Positions 1 through 7,313 of a stretch of 13,849 bases of DNA are shown one piece after another. Made by a program: the position numbers and the translations under genes. The stretch's first letter is position 1. Each line of letters opens with the position of its first letter. The notes under the pieces were generated by a model that saw nothing but the letters and a program-made list of their open reading frames with translations, was not told the DNA's origin and did no database searches. Source of the stretch: Candidatus Methylomirabilis sp. (GTDB taxonomy: Bacteria; DYJV01); assembly GCA_020722945.1 (NCBI GenBank), contig DYJV01000006.1:1-13849 (forward strand). Direction: 5' to 3'.

Positions 1-455
1 CTAACCCGAGTTTGTCAAAAGTGTTTATAAAGCATTGATATTATTAGATACCTAAAATCATTCTACACTACAAATTTTCTCAAACTATTGTTTTTACTCG
101 TTTTAGTGGTTTTTGGCTCAATACCAGTACATGATATATCTCCACATTAAATTCACTTGGCTCTGAGTGGAGTAAAATATCAGAAACAGGCTGATCAAAA
201 CCTGTGGGCTACTTTATATTTAGATGCACTTTTAAAAAAATCTTTCTTCTATCTATAAAAAAGATTCAGATGAAGGTCATATTTCTCAAACAATTTTGAG
301 ATCTGCTTTCATTCTTGCAAATGTTACCGTAAAATTCTCACTTTTTCCTGACCACTGAAACATCTTCTCCTGCTAATAGGATATACTCATTTTCGTATTG
401 GTTTAAGTTTAACCTAAAACCAAAGAGTATTCTAATTATATATAGACAACCTAAC
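1..455. other. non-coding, degenerate sequence left of the efflux operon
   Basis: No intact gene is visible. Minus-strand conceptual reading gives short protein-like stretches broken by stops and frameshifts. One is about 43 codons long at 80-208 (it includes ILLHSEPSEF and ends KRVKTIV then a stop). Another at about 341-404 reads EYILLAGEDVSVVRK, which weakly resembles the first catalytic-Asp region of IS4-type transposases. The most economical reading is a decayed mobile element or gene remnant, but the family is not secure. No hairpin terminator is obvious immediately after the efflux pump stop at 456. Confidence 0.4.
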
Positions 456-3400
456 CTATTTCTTCCTATCAAAAATATATGCAAACATGGGTATGTAAAT
501 AAGGGTAAGAATTGTTCCTATCAGTAATCCACCTACCGCCACATCAGCCAATGGCGAAAGTCGTTCCAGCCCTACAGCCATTTCCAGTGCAATAGGTATC
601 ATTCCGGCAATAGTCCCAAAAGCTGTCATAAATACCGGTCTAAACCTGACCCTTACACTCTCCATTGCTGATTCAAAAGCACCTCTTCCACTTTTTTTGA
701 ACTCCTGATAAAAATCTATGAGCAGAACAGAGTTTTTTATAATTATACCAAACAATAACAATATCCCTATAATACTTGGCATACATCTTGGCTTGTTAAA
801 CAGCAACATCCCCCACGCAGCACCTATCATTGACAGGGGCAAAACAAAAATCATAATAAGAGATAAAATCACCGTTCTGTATATGGCAATAAGAGTTATG
901 GTAAGTATCACAATCCCAATACCGATAGCCTTTATCATCCTTGAAAAGCTATCCTTCATCTGTTTTATATCCCCCTCTTGGGAGACTTTTACTCCACTCA
1001 AATTTAATACTTTTAGTTTTTTATTTGCATCATCAGTAATCATTGTCATAGGTCTTGTAGCTCTGTAACCATTAACATCTAATGAATACTGCATATTATC
1101 CCTTTCTATTTTGGATGAAGTAAAGTTGTAACTGACTGTTGCTAATTGAGATAGAGGAATTGCACCTTTTTTGGTATCAATAGGTAACATCTTTAAACTG
1201 TCAATCTCCTGTGAGAAAGGCTCTGTGGCATAAAGCCTCAATGTCTGTACCTGCAATGTATGTAGATTTCCATTAAGAGATACAGGGTATCCTTTCAAAG
1301 GTAGCTGCATAGCTATTTCAATGGGAGTAATACCATATCCCAGTGCCTTATTTTCATTGATGTTGAGCTTAATCTCCACAAAATCATTATCCCAGCTTTT
1401 TGTAATACTTTTAAGCCCTTTTACTTGGTAGAGGGCTTGTTCCACCTTTTTGGCCTGTTCTGGCAGGTAGATATAATCATTGCTGTATAACCTCGTATCC
1501 AGAGTAGCCTTTATACTCGACATTGCTGTAGCTCCAAAATCATACACATCAACATTTACAATATGTTTTAAACTGGAAAGCTCTTTTCTTATTTCATCTT
1601 CTATTTCCCATATATTTTTTTTCCTGCTAAATCTATCTACACAGTTGATGGTCATAATAACTTCTGTGGGGAGAGAACCACTACCGATAGATAAAATCCC
1701 CGGTTCACTTCCTATTGCAACCGAGCTCGTTAATACTTCATCTTTTTGATGGAGCCATTTTAAAAACCCAGAAAGTCTCTTTTCTATGGTTTCCAATGTT
1801 TCATTGGTGCTGAATTTTACATGTGCCTTTATTATCCCTGTGTCCATAGGTGGCATAACATCACCCCCTATAACCGGCATTATATTTTTTAAACTAAAGA
1901 TAAAAAATATAATTAGTGGGATAACAAGGATTAGTTTTCTAAAAATTTTCAATCTACTCCCATTGGAAAATCTTAAGATACCCAAATATACATTTATAAA
2001 TCTCCCTATGGTTTTTTGATATAAATTTTCCAAAACCATCTCTAACTTTGATTTGTTATGCCCCTTTCGATAAAGTATTTTGGAAAAATGGGGAATAAAG
2101 GTAATAGACAAAAAGTAGGAAACTGCCAAAGCTATCAAAAGGGTGCCAATAAGAGGTCTGTATATTTTTTGAGGGAAATCACCCACAAAAAGAAAAGGAA
2201 CCATTACTACTGAGGTGGCTATAGTCCCCGCAAATACTGGCATAATAACCTCTTTTGTCCCTTGAACAATTGATGTATCAAGGTCATTTTTTAATTCTGT
2301 AAGGTGTCTCTCAATATTTTCCAGCACCACCACAGCGTCGTCCACCAGCATTCCTAATGCTAATATTATTGCAGTATAAACAACCATATTTAATTCTCCC
2401 CCTGACATCCAGATAATTGCCAAAGTGGAGCAAAAAACCATGGGGATAGATACAAGAGCCGCAATAATTGCCTTAACATTCCCCAAAAACAACAGAATCA
2501 CTATTAGGGTAAAGATAATTGCATCCCTCAGTGCTTCCAGCATATTTGTATTGGCGGTCTCTATGAGGGTTCTCTGTGTATCTGTTATTTCAAAATTTAT
2601 ATTTTTGTAGTTTTGCTTTAGATTCTTTATAGTCTCCCTTGCAGCCTTGCTTGTGTCTAAAACACTTCCCCCAGGTGCTCTCTGTATGGCAAGAGCAATA
2701 GATTGTTTGCCATTTCCTAAATAGGCAGAAAATCTTTTTTGATAATCCCATTTTACAGTAGCTACATCTGATAATCTTAAATTTGGAGCAACGGGTAATT
2801 GTTTCAACTCTTCGATTATGTCTTTTTCACCATACATTGTAATGGTATAAAACGTGTCTTTTGACAATGTAAAACCCACAGGTATATCTTTATTAACGGA
2901 AAAAATAATTTGTCCAATTTTGCTCAATGGGATAGAGTATTTTTTGAGTTTTAAAGGATCTACATTGATTGTAACAGCACCCTGATAACCTCCAAAAATC
3001 TCTACATTTCCAATGCGGGTATCCCTTAAAAGTTCCGGTTTTATATCGCCTTCAGCAATTTTCCTAATATCTGCTACAGACAAATTCTCATTTTTGGGGC
3101 TTAAAGCAACTACATCCACAGGCAAAGTAAAGGCCCCGGCGGTATAAATTGAAGGATTCAAATCCGCAGGTAACTTGGCTTTTACCTTGTTAACAGCATT
3201 ATTTACATCTACTGCTGCAGCATCCAGACCCTTTTCGTATTCGAATTCTGCTGTAACCACAGAAACCCCAGCGATATTTACAGAACTTACTTCTCTTACC
3301 AAAGATAGTGAGCTCAGCTCCTCTTCTATCGGTTTTGAAACAGTTGCTGCCACATTTGCAGGAGTAGCTCCGGGAACTGTGGACACTACAATTACCTTTG

Positions 3401-3521
3401 GTCTGTCACTATCAGGAAAAAGATTTTTTGGCATGGTAACTAAGCCAAAAATACCCATCACAAACAAGCCCGCAATAATGCTGTAAAGGAGATATGGGCG
3501 ATTATAAAAGAATTCAAACAT
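456..3521 (-). CDS. RND-family efflux pump inner-membrane subunit (AcrB/HAE1-like)
   Basis: Proton-driven resistance-nodulation-division transporter, the inner-membrane pump of a tripartite efflux system. At 1021 residues it is close to the usual length of about 1040. The N-terminal cytosolic stub and first membrane helix (about 10-31) are followed by a periplasmic porter loop whose PGATPANVAATVSKPIEEEL at about 50-69 is typical of the family. Helices cluster at about 333-475 and 862-1015. The relay acids D394 and D395 lie in GMLVDDAVVVLENIERH, and the relay lysine K929 lies in GIIIKNSVLLIDF; together they form the proton pathway and favour the HAE1 (hydrophobic/amphiphilic drug) type over the metal-exporting CusA type. 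The internal repeat is clear, since both halves carry a periplasmic loop after their first helix. It starts 9 bases after the adaptor stop, with AAGGAT as ribosome site. Substrate is unknown. Confidence 0.95.
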   Translation of the reverse strand: MFEFFYNRPYLLYSIIAGLFVMGIFGLVTMPKNLFPDSDRPKVIVVSTVPGATPANVAATVSKPIEEELSSLSLVREVSSVNIAGVSVVTAEFEYEKGLDAAAVDVNNAVNKVKAKLPADLNPSIYTAGAFTLPVDVVALSPKNENLSVADIRKIAEGDIKPELLRDTRIGNVEIFGGYQGAVTINVDPLKLKKYSIPLSKIGQIIFSVNKDIPVGFTLSKDTFYTITMYGEKDIIEELKQLPVAPNLRLSDVATVKWDYQKRFSAYLGNGKQSIALAIQRAPGGSVLDTSKAARETIKNLKQNYKNINFEITDTQRTLIETANTNMLEALRDAIIFTLIVILLFLGNVKAIIAALVSIPMVFCSTLAIIWMSGGELNMVVYTAIILALGMLVDDAVVVLENIERHLTELKNDLDTSIVQGTKEVIMPVFAGTIATSVVMVPFLFVGDFPQKIYRPLIGTLLIALAVSYFLSITFIPHFSKILYRKGHNKSKLEMVLENLYQKTIGRFINVYLGILRFSNGSRLKIFRKLILVIPLIIFFIFSLKNIMPVIGGDVMPPMDTGIIKAHVKFSTNETLETIEKRLSGFLKWLHQKDEVLTSSVAIGSEPGILSIGSGSLPTEVIMTINCVDRFSRKKNIWEIEDEIRKELSSLKHIVNVDVYDFGATAMSSIKATLDTRLYSNDYIYLPEQAKKVEQALYQVKGLKSITKSWDNDFVEIKLNINENKALGYGITPIEIAMQLPLKGYPVSLNGNLHTLQVQTLRLYATEPFSQEIDSLKMLPIDTKKGAIPLSQLATVSYNFTSSKIERDNMQYSLDVNGYRATRPMTMITDDANKKLKVLNLSGVKVSQEGDIKQMKDSFSRMIKAIGIGIVILTITLIAIYRTVILSLIMIFVLPLSMIGAAWGMLLFNKPRCMPSIIGILLLFGIIIKNSVLLIDFYQEFKKSGRGAFESAMESVRVRFRPVFMTAFGTIAGMIPIALEMAVGLERLSPLADVAVGGLLIGTILTLIYIPMFAYIFDRKK

Positions 3522-3530
3522 TTTTTATCC

Positions 3531-4667
3531 TTATCTGTTAATAATATTTAAAGGTGCTCCTGTGGCTATCCTTAAAAGTATATCAGGCATGGCAACAATT
3601 GCAGTTTTACCACCCAAATCTTGATCAGTTATGACCCCTTCGGTGCCAGAAGCCAATATTTTTACAGGAATTTGTTTTGGCTGTTTTTCTTCATATAAAA
3701 AAATGTAGTCTTTGTCGTTTATAGATAAAACAGCATTGTGAGGCAAAACAACATTTTCCCCCTTAAAAACCACCAATTTAATATCCACAAACTCTCCCTC
3801 AACTAAGTTATCAAACACACCTTCTAATTTATAAAGCCTGATCCCACTTTCTGTAGAATTAAGCATCTTTAGTTTGTATGGTTTATCTTGAAAAATTACC
3901 TCATCGGCTTTAATGTTTCCAGGTATCTTTGTTTCTATGTATAAGTTATCCTTTGATGAAATTTTAAACAGCGGTTTGCCTACAAAGACTGTTTCCCCTT
4001 CAGTTGTAAACTTCTCTGATATAATGCCATCTATGTGTGATAATATTACAGAGTAAGAAAGTAGATTTTTTAATTCTAACAAATTATTATTTAAGATTTT
4101 TATTTTATTTTCCATCTCTTTTAAATTATTTTCCGCACTCTTCTTTTGTGCTATCGTAGCAGCAATTGTGCTTTCTTCTTCACTGTATTTTTCAATAGAA
4201 GCACCCTTTACTTTTAGTAATTTTTCCGTTCTTTTGTGTGCGTCTATTAAACTTTTAAGCTTTATATCCAAAGCGTAGATATTCTCTTTAACCGACTCTA
4301 TACTGTTTTTTGCATTTATAATTTCTATTTCAGTCGTAGAAATTTTGGATTTTATGTCGGTATTGTCTATTTCAGCTAAAATTTCCCCTTTTCTTACAAA
4401 ATCTCCATTATTCTTTGTAAGTTTGGTTACCCTGCCGGTAATTTTAGTTGCAACAGTAGAATTGATGTTGGATTTAACTACCCCGATAGTAGGCAGAGTC
4501 AACAATGCAGGTTCATTTTTTAATGTTACAGCCTCAACATTTGCAGTGATAATATCCGCTGCCTCCGCCTTTTTCAGAGCATCTTTTCTCTGTTTTAAAA
4601 CTTTTAAACCTAAAACAAGAACTACCACAATTATAAGGAGTATAATAACATTCTTAGCATATTTCAT
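3531..4667 (-). CDS. RND efflux periplasmic adaptor (membrane-fusion protein)
   Basis: HlyD/AcrA-type adaptor that links the RND pump to the outer-membrane channel. The N terminus has an uncleaved-looking membrane anchor (about 5-23), with no lipobox cysteine. A first half-lipoyl segment at about 72-102 (STVATKITGRVTKLTKNNGD, then VRKGEILAEID) is followed by a charged alpha-helical hairpin at about 103-200 and a second half-lipoyl at about 205-235 (VILSHIDGIISEKFTTEGE). A beta-barrel and membrane-proximal region follow (GEFVDIKLVV, VVLPHNAVL). Length (378) is normal. Its ATG overlaps the stop of the upstream channel gene (ATGA), and GAGGTG lies 5 bases before the start, so translation is probably coupled. 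Family and role are certain; the transported substrate cannot be told. Confidence 0.93.
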   Translation of the reverse strand: MKYAKNVIILLIIVVVLVLGLKVLKQRKDALKKAEAADIITANVEAVTLKNEPALLTLPTIGVVKSNINSTVATKITGRVTKLTKNNGDFVRKGEILAEIDNTDIKSKISTTEIEIINAKNSIESVKENIYALDIKLKSLIDAHKRTEKLLKVKGASIEKYSEEESTIAATIAQKKSAENNLKEMENKIKILNNNLLELKNLLSYSVILSHIDGIISEKFTTEGETVFVGKPLFKISSKDNLYIETKIPGNIKADEVIFQDKPYKLKMLNSTESGIRLYKLEGVFDNLVEGEFVDIKLVVFKGENVVLPHNAVLSINDKDYIFLYEEKQPKQIPVKILASGTEGVITDQDLGGKTAIVAMPDILLRIATGAPLNIINR

Positions 4668-5935
4668 TTTATCACCTCGGTTAATTCATTTCCATTCACT
4701 AATGATTTTTGGGCTATAAGTTTCCAGTTTTCAGCAATGTTGTCATATAAATCTTTCTGTGCATTCAACAAATTTACTTCAAATCTCAGATACTCTTCCA
4801 CAGTCATTCTACCACTTTCATAAGATACCTTTGCAATTTTTAACAATCTTTCAGCATTTAGAATTTGTTCATCTGACCTCTTGATATTTTCCTTTATTAA
4901 CTTTAACTGGGTTTCTATTTTGTTGAGAGTAGCTTCTGTTTCCATTTTTATCTTTTCCAATTTTACATGAGATTTTACCACATCAACTTTTTTAGATTTT
5001 ATGTCTGCCAAAATAGATTTTTCAAATAATGGGATTTTTGCATTCAACATTATTGTGCCGTAACTCTTTTCTATTTGATCGTGGGTATTGTATGCTTCCC
5101 CCATATTTTGAATATAAGAGCCTGACAAATATAGCGAAGGGTAATAAGCCTCCTTAGACATTTTAAGGTTTGTTTTAGCTATCTCAGCCTCTTCCTCTGC
5201 AATACGGAGTTTGAGATCTTCTACAGGCAGAGTAACTACATTTTCTTCCATTTCAAGAGCATGCTCTATCCTGATTCCAGTTAATACATAAATATCTTCA
5301 ATTATTTCAGTCTTTTTACCAAGTAATATATTTTTTTGAGTTTGCAGTGTCAAAATCAAGTTGTCTATGTTGTAAAGCTCTGATTCTGACAATCTGCCAG
5401 TTTCAACCATTATACTTACATCTTCTTTTGTCTTGTAAAGAGACTCTAAACGCTTTTCTAAGTAGTTTAAATTTTCTTCCACAAACTTTAGTGACCCATT
5501 GAGCGATACCACTGTGGCCTGCCTTGCTATTAAATTCATTTTCTTTGTATACTTAAATTGTTTGGTCTGCTGCTCTATTTTTTGTTTTAATGTGTATATC
5601 TCTTTTACAAACAGAGGTATTTTAAACTCTATCCCATACTTGGTAACCCCTTTTGAAAAGGGAAGGGAGTCAGTCTGTGGGTTGGCTTCTGTGGGAGGGA
5701 CTGGCCGCAAATTCACCGGGGAATTATGGTATTCAAACCCTGCTAAGGCATCAATCTGAGGATAAAGTTTGGAAATCACCTTTTCTTTTTCAATATCAAA
5801 TCGTTCAAAAATAATGTTGTCTATTTTTGTATCAGGCTGATGCTTTATGGAGTTAAGCAAATCAGAGATATCTGAAGCCTGAACAAAATTACAAAACAAT
5901 ATAAGAATAACTAAAACATATAAAAATCTCTTCAT
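4664..5935 (-). CDS. TolC-family outer-membrane efflux channel
   Basis: Outer-membrane factor of the tripartite pump. A Sec signal peptide (hydrophobic FLYVLVILILFCNFV, cleavage probably after QAS at about residue 20-22) is followed by two structurally repeated halves rich in long amphipathic helices (about 120-215 and 310-405). Each half contains a strand segment ending in a proline: KYGIEFKIPLF near 100-111 and YGTIMLNAKIPLF near 294-306. This is the usual TolC pattern. The protein (423 residues from this start) is typical of outer-membrane efflux proteins. Two ATGs are possible: 5941 directly abuts the AGAGG ribosome site, while 5935 is 6 bases away, so 5935 is preferred. It is first in the operon, and the adaptor and pump follow with overlap or short spacing. 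Confidence 0.9.
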   Translation of the reverse strand: MKRFLYVLVILILFCNFVQASDISDLLNSIKHQPDTKIDNIIFERFDIEKEKVISKLYPQIDALAGFEYHNSPVNLRPVPPTEANPQTDSLPFSKGVTKYGIEFKIPLFVKEIYTLKQKIEQQTKQFKYTKKMNLIARQATVVSLNGSLKFVEENLNYLEKRLESLYKTKEDVSIMVETGRLSESELYNIDNLILTLQTQKNILLGKKTEIIEDIYVLTGIRIEHALEMEENVVTLPVEDLKLRIAEEEAEIAKTNLKMSKEAYYPSLYLSGSYIQNMGEAYNTHDQIEKSYGTIMLNAKIPLFEKSILADIKSKKVDVVKSHVKLEKIKMETEATLNKIETQLKLIKENIKRSDEQILNAERLLKIAKVSYESGRMTVEEYLRFEVNLLNAQKDLYDNIAENWKLIAQKSLVNGNELTEVIK

Positions 5936-5941
5936 ATTCAT

Positions 5942-5946
5942 CCTCT
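5942..5946 (-). promoter_or_regulatory. ribosome binding site deciding the TolC-like start
   Basis: AGAGG on the minus strand touches the first ATG (5941) with no spacer but is 6 bases from the second ATG (5935). The second ATG is therefore the likelier initiation codon. Confidence 0.6.
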
Positions 5947-5963
5947 ACTATATTTCTATATCT

Positions 5964-5991
5964 ATTAAATTACATGTCCCTTTCTTGTCAA
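5964..5991 (-). promoter_or_regulatory. sigma70-type promoter of the efflux operon
   Basis: The minus strand shows a perfect -35 TTGACA (5986-5991), a 16-base spacer and TTTAAT (5964-5969, five of six matches to TATAAT). Transcription would start about 20 bases before the TolC-like ATG. No intact regulator gene adjoins, and no clear operator palindrome overlaps it, so expression may be constitutive or controlled from elsewhere. Confidence 0.6.
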
Positions 5992-6037
5992 GGCTGTTTA
6001 CTCCACTTAACTTATAGTAAGTGTTATTGGATTTAAG

Positions 6038-6300
6038 TTAAATTTTCCAAAAAAACATCTCATATGGAGTTTTAAATTTCAAGTCCTTTAGTTACTTTTG
6101 ATGAATGTAATAAAGTAAATAGCTCATCAAGTGTTTTTTAAACTCTTCTGTTGTCTCATAATAGTAGGTTTTTGTCGTAGCATTTTTGATTGTTTTGTTA
6201 AATATTTTAACTTGTCCGTTACTCCAAAAATCTTTAAACTTGCTTAGTCTATATTCTATGTTATGAGCTTTGGATAGCTTTTTTGCAAACTCATAGGTAG
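6038..6300 (-). pseudogene. remnant of an IS481/IS3-type transposase integrase core (C-terminal part)
   Basis: Minus-strand reading from about 6300 gives YEFAKKLSKAHNIEYRLSKF, then FWSNGQVKIFNKTIKNAT and KTYYYETTEEFKKHLMSYL. These match the C-terminal rve/integrase consensus (HGIKYRLTKP, PWTNGQVERMNRTIKEAT, then a YY/F-rich helix and LKGLTPYE). The conserved HPWTNGQVE region is degraded to DFWSNGQVK. An in-frame TAA follows YIHQK, after which LKDLKFKTPYEM continues to a second stop at 6038, so the copy is inactivated. The N-terminal DNA-binding domain and first catalytic Asp are missing. The junction with the next fragment at about 6295-6301 marks a deletion. Confidence 0.7.
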
Positions 6301-6417
6301 CACCTCATATTGGCTTGCTATCTCGTTTAAGATCTTATTGCCTTACAATAGTTACAATACCAGTTTGGCCTTAAAATCTGTGCTGTAGGTTTTTCTTTTT
6401 TGCTTATCTATTCTCTC
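6295..6417 (-). pseudogene. remnant of an IS3-family OrfA (helix-turn-helix) transposase
   Basis: Minus-strand reading gives KQKRKTYSTDFKAKLVL, stop, LL, stop, GNKILNEIASQYEVLP, all in a single frame. This is the OrfA consensus ([35 protein letters not shown]). Two codons that should encode Glu and Lys have become TAA stops, a clean signature of decay by point mutation. No ATG is present; AGGAG precedes an ATA where the start would be expected. The fragment runs straight into the integrase remnant, with the rest of OrfA and the start of OrfB deleted. Confidence 0.7.
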
Positions 6418-6658
6418 CTATCTCTTATTTACTGTCTACTTCTTTGTTTGATTCTAAAATAATTTTAGCATTAGTAATAAAAATTTTCCATAATTTGGTT
6501 GTTTTTAGTGGGAATATCATATTTTAATAATATTTTGTGCATTAATCCTCTTTTATATTCTTGCCTATTAATTAATGGCAGTCATAGTGTTATTTTAATA
6601 CTATTTCGCCATATATCAATATATTCAAGACAAAAAAATTAAACTCTACTACAAATTT
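6418..6658. other. degenerate stretch with one 23-codon open frame
   Basis: No recognisable gene. On the minus strand an AAGAGGATT ribosome-site-like sequence precedes ATG at 6542, giving a 23-residue peptide starting MHKILLKYDIPTKNNQ and stopping at 6471. One base shift then opens ITNAKIILESNKEVDSK. This looks like the eroded start of a small gene downstream of the ArsR remnant rather than a functional peptide, but its family is not identifiable. Confidence 0.35.
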
Positions 6659-6962
6659 TTAACGGTTGCTCTCATGTAATTTGAATATTAGTTTAGTAAT
6701 ATCTGAATCATTCTCAAAACCAATAATGTAAATCACCAAGCAGATTGGCAATATATAGGTTTTAGTACCACCTGAAATTTGATAATTCACCTGCTCTCTC
6801 TCTTTTGTATAGGTAACTAAACCTGTATCTTTTAATATTTTGAGGTGTTTGCTGACAGTAGAGTGAGTAAGTCTTAATATCTCTTACATTTCATACACTC
6901 ATCATCTACAGCTGAAGTAGCTTAATCATTTTGACCCTATTGGGATCGGATAGTGCTCTCAT
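6659..6962 (-). pseudogene. frameshifted ArsR/SmtB-family transcriptional regulator
   Basis: The minus-strand reading begins MRALSDPNRVKMIKLLQL and then hits TAG. After frameshifts it resumes as LTHSTVSKHLKILKDTGLVT, then YTKEREQVNYQIS and a less conserved tail ending HESNR and a stop at 6659. The first part is the ArsR N-terminal helix (ALSDPxRLKIL); the second is the winged-helix recognition helix (STVSKHLKIL, GLV) and wing (REGQxxxY). The segment between them, which would carry the ELCVCEL-type metal site, is scrambled: cysteine codons are still visible in shifted frames. With a nonsense codon and at least two frame changes, no functional repressor can be made. It lies upstream of the efflux operon and may once have controlled a neighbouring resistance gene. 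Confidence 0.75.
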
Positions 6963-7007
6963 AATTTTTATGAAGTTTTTAATATTATTTATACATCGTT
7001 AAATTAG

Positions 7008-7036
7008 CATATATTAAACCATAACGAGTTTGTCAA
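7008..7036 (-). promoter_or_regulatory. sigma70-type promoter ahead of the ArsR remnant
   Basis: The minus strand has perfect TTGACA (7031-7036), a 17-base spacer and TATATG (7008-7013, four of six -10 matches). It points into the ArsR pseudogene about 45 bases away, so the promoter seems to have outlived its gene. Confidence 0.5.
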
Positions 7037-7058
7037 GCAAATTAATTGTTCGATACCC

Positions 7059-7229
7059 TCAACTTATGAGTAAAGGATGAGCGTAACTTCCAAATAGATC
7101 TATTTTGCCAAATCTTTTTCTTTCCGATTCCTCTCTTTTAAGCTCTGAAATCTTATGAATAGCATCTTTAATTTTGAGGTTTTGATTGTTTTCTAAAAAA
7201 AATATCAGCAATATTTTCTATTGTAATAG
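7059..7229 (-). pseudogene. truncated MNT-type nucleotidyltransferase fragment
   Basis: Minus-strand reading gives ITIENIADI, then after a frame change in a run of eight T residues LENNQNLKIKDAIHKISELK, then REESERKRFGKIDLFGSYAH and soon a stop. The end matches the start of the minimal nucleotidyltransferase fold (a helix followed by the hGLFGSYARGE strand-turn carrying the catalytic GS). The catalytic Asp pair that should follow is absent, so this is a truncated, frameshifted remnant. In intact form such proteins (MntA) usually pair with HepT toxins; no HepT is visible here. Confidence 0.45.
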
Positions 7230-7236
7230 GAGATAT

Positions 7237-7277
7237 AAAAAAAGGGAGCATTAAAATTAAAAAAGTAATGCTCCCTT
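7237..7277 (-). terminator. rho-independent terminator of the second octahaem cytochrome gene
   Basis: On the minus strand a 12-bp perfect stem (arms 7266-7277 and 7242-7253, core AAGGGAGCATTA) closes a 12-base loop and runs into a T-rich tract at 7237-7243. It lies 37 bases after the stop at 7314. Confidence 0.88.
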
Positions 7278-7313
7278 CTATATTAAATTATTTTTTGATC
7301 AATAAAAATCCCT

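Noticed and set aside
1-455. A firm IS4-family transposase pseudogene
   Set aside because: Only one short weak match (EYILLAGEDVSVVRK) supports it; the rest does not align to a family I can name, so it is described as degenerate sequence only.
718-3486. Several plus-strand open frames of 60-116 codons opposite the RND pump gene
   Set aside because: They mirror the codon bias of the real minus-strand gene, have no convincing ribosome sites or domains, and overlap fully conserved pump motifs.
6038-6417. A complete insertion sequence
   Set aside because: Only fragments remain, with internal stops and a deletion junction, and no pair of terminal inverted repeats or target duplication was found around them.
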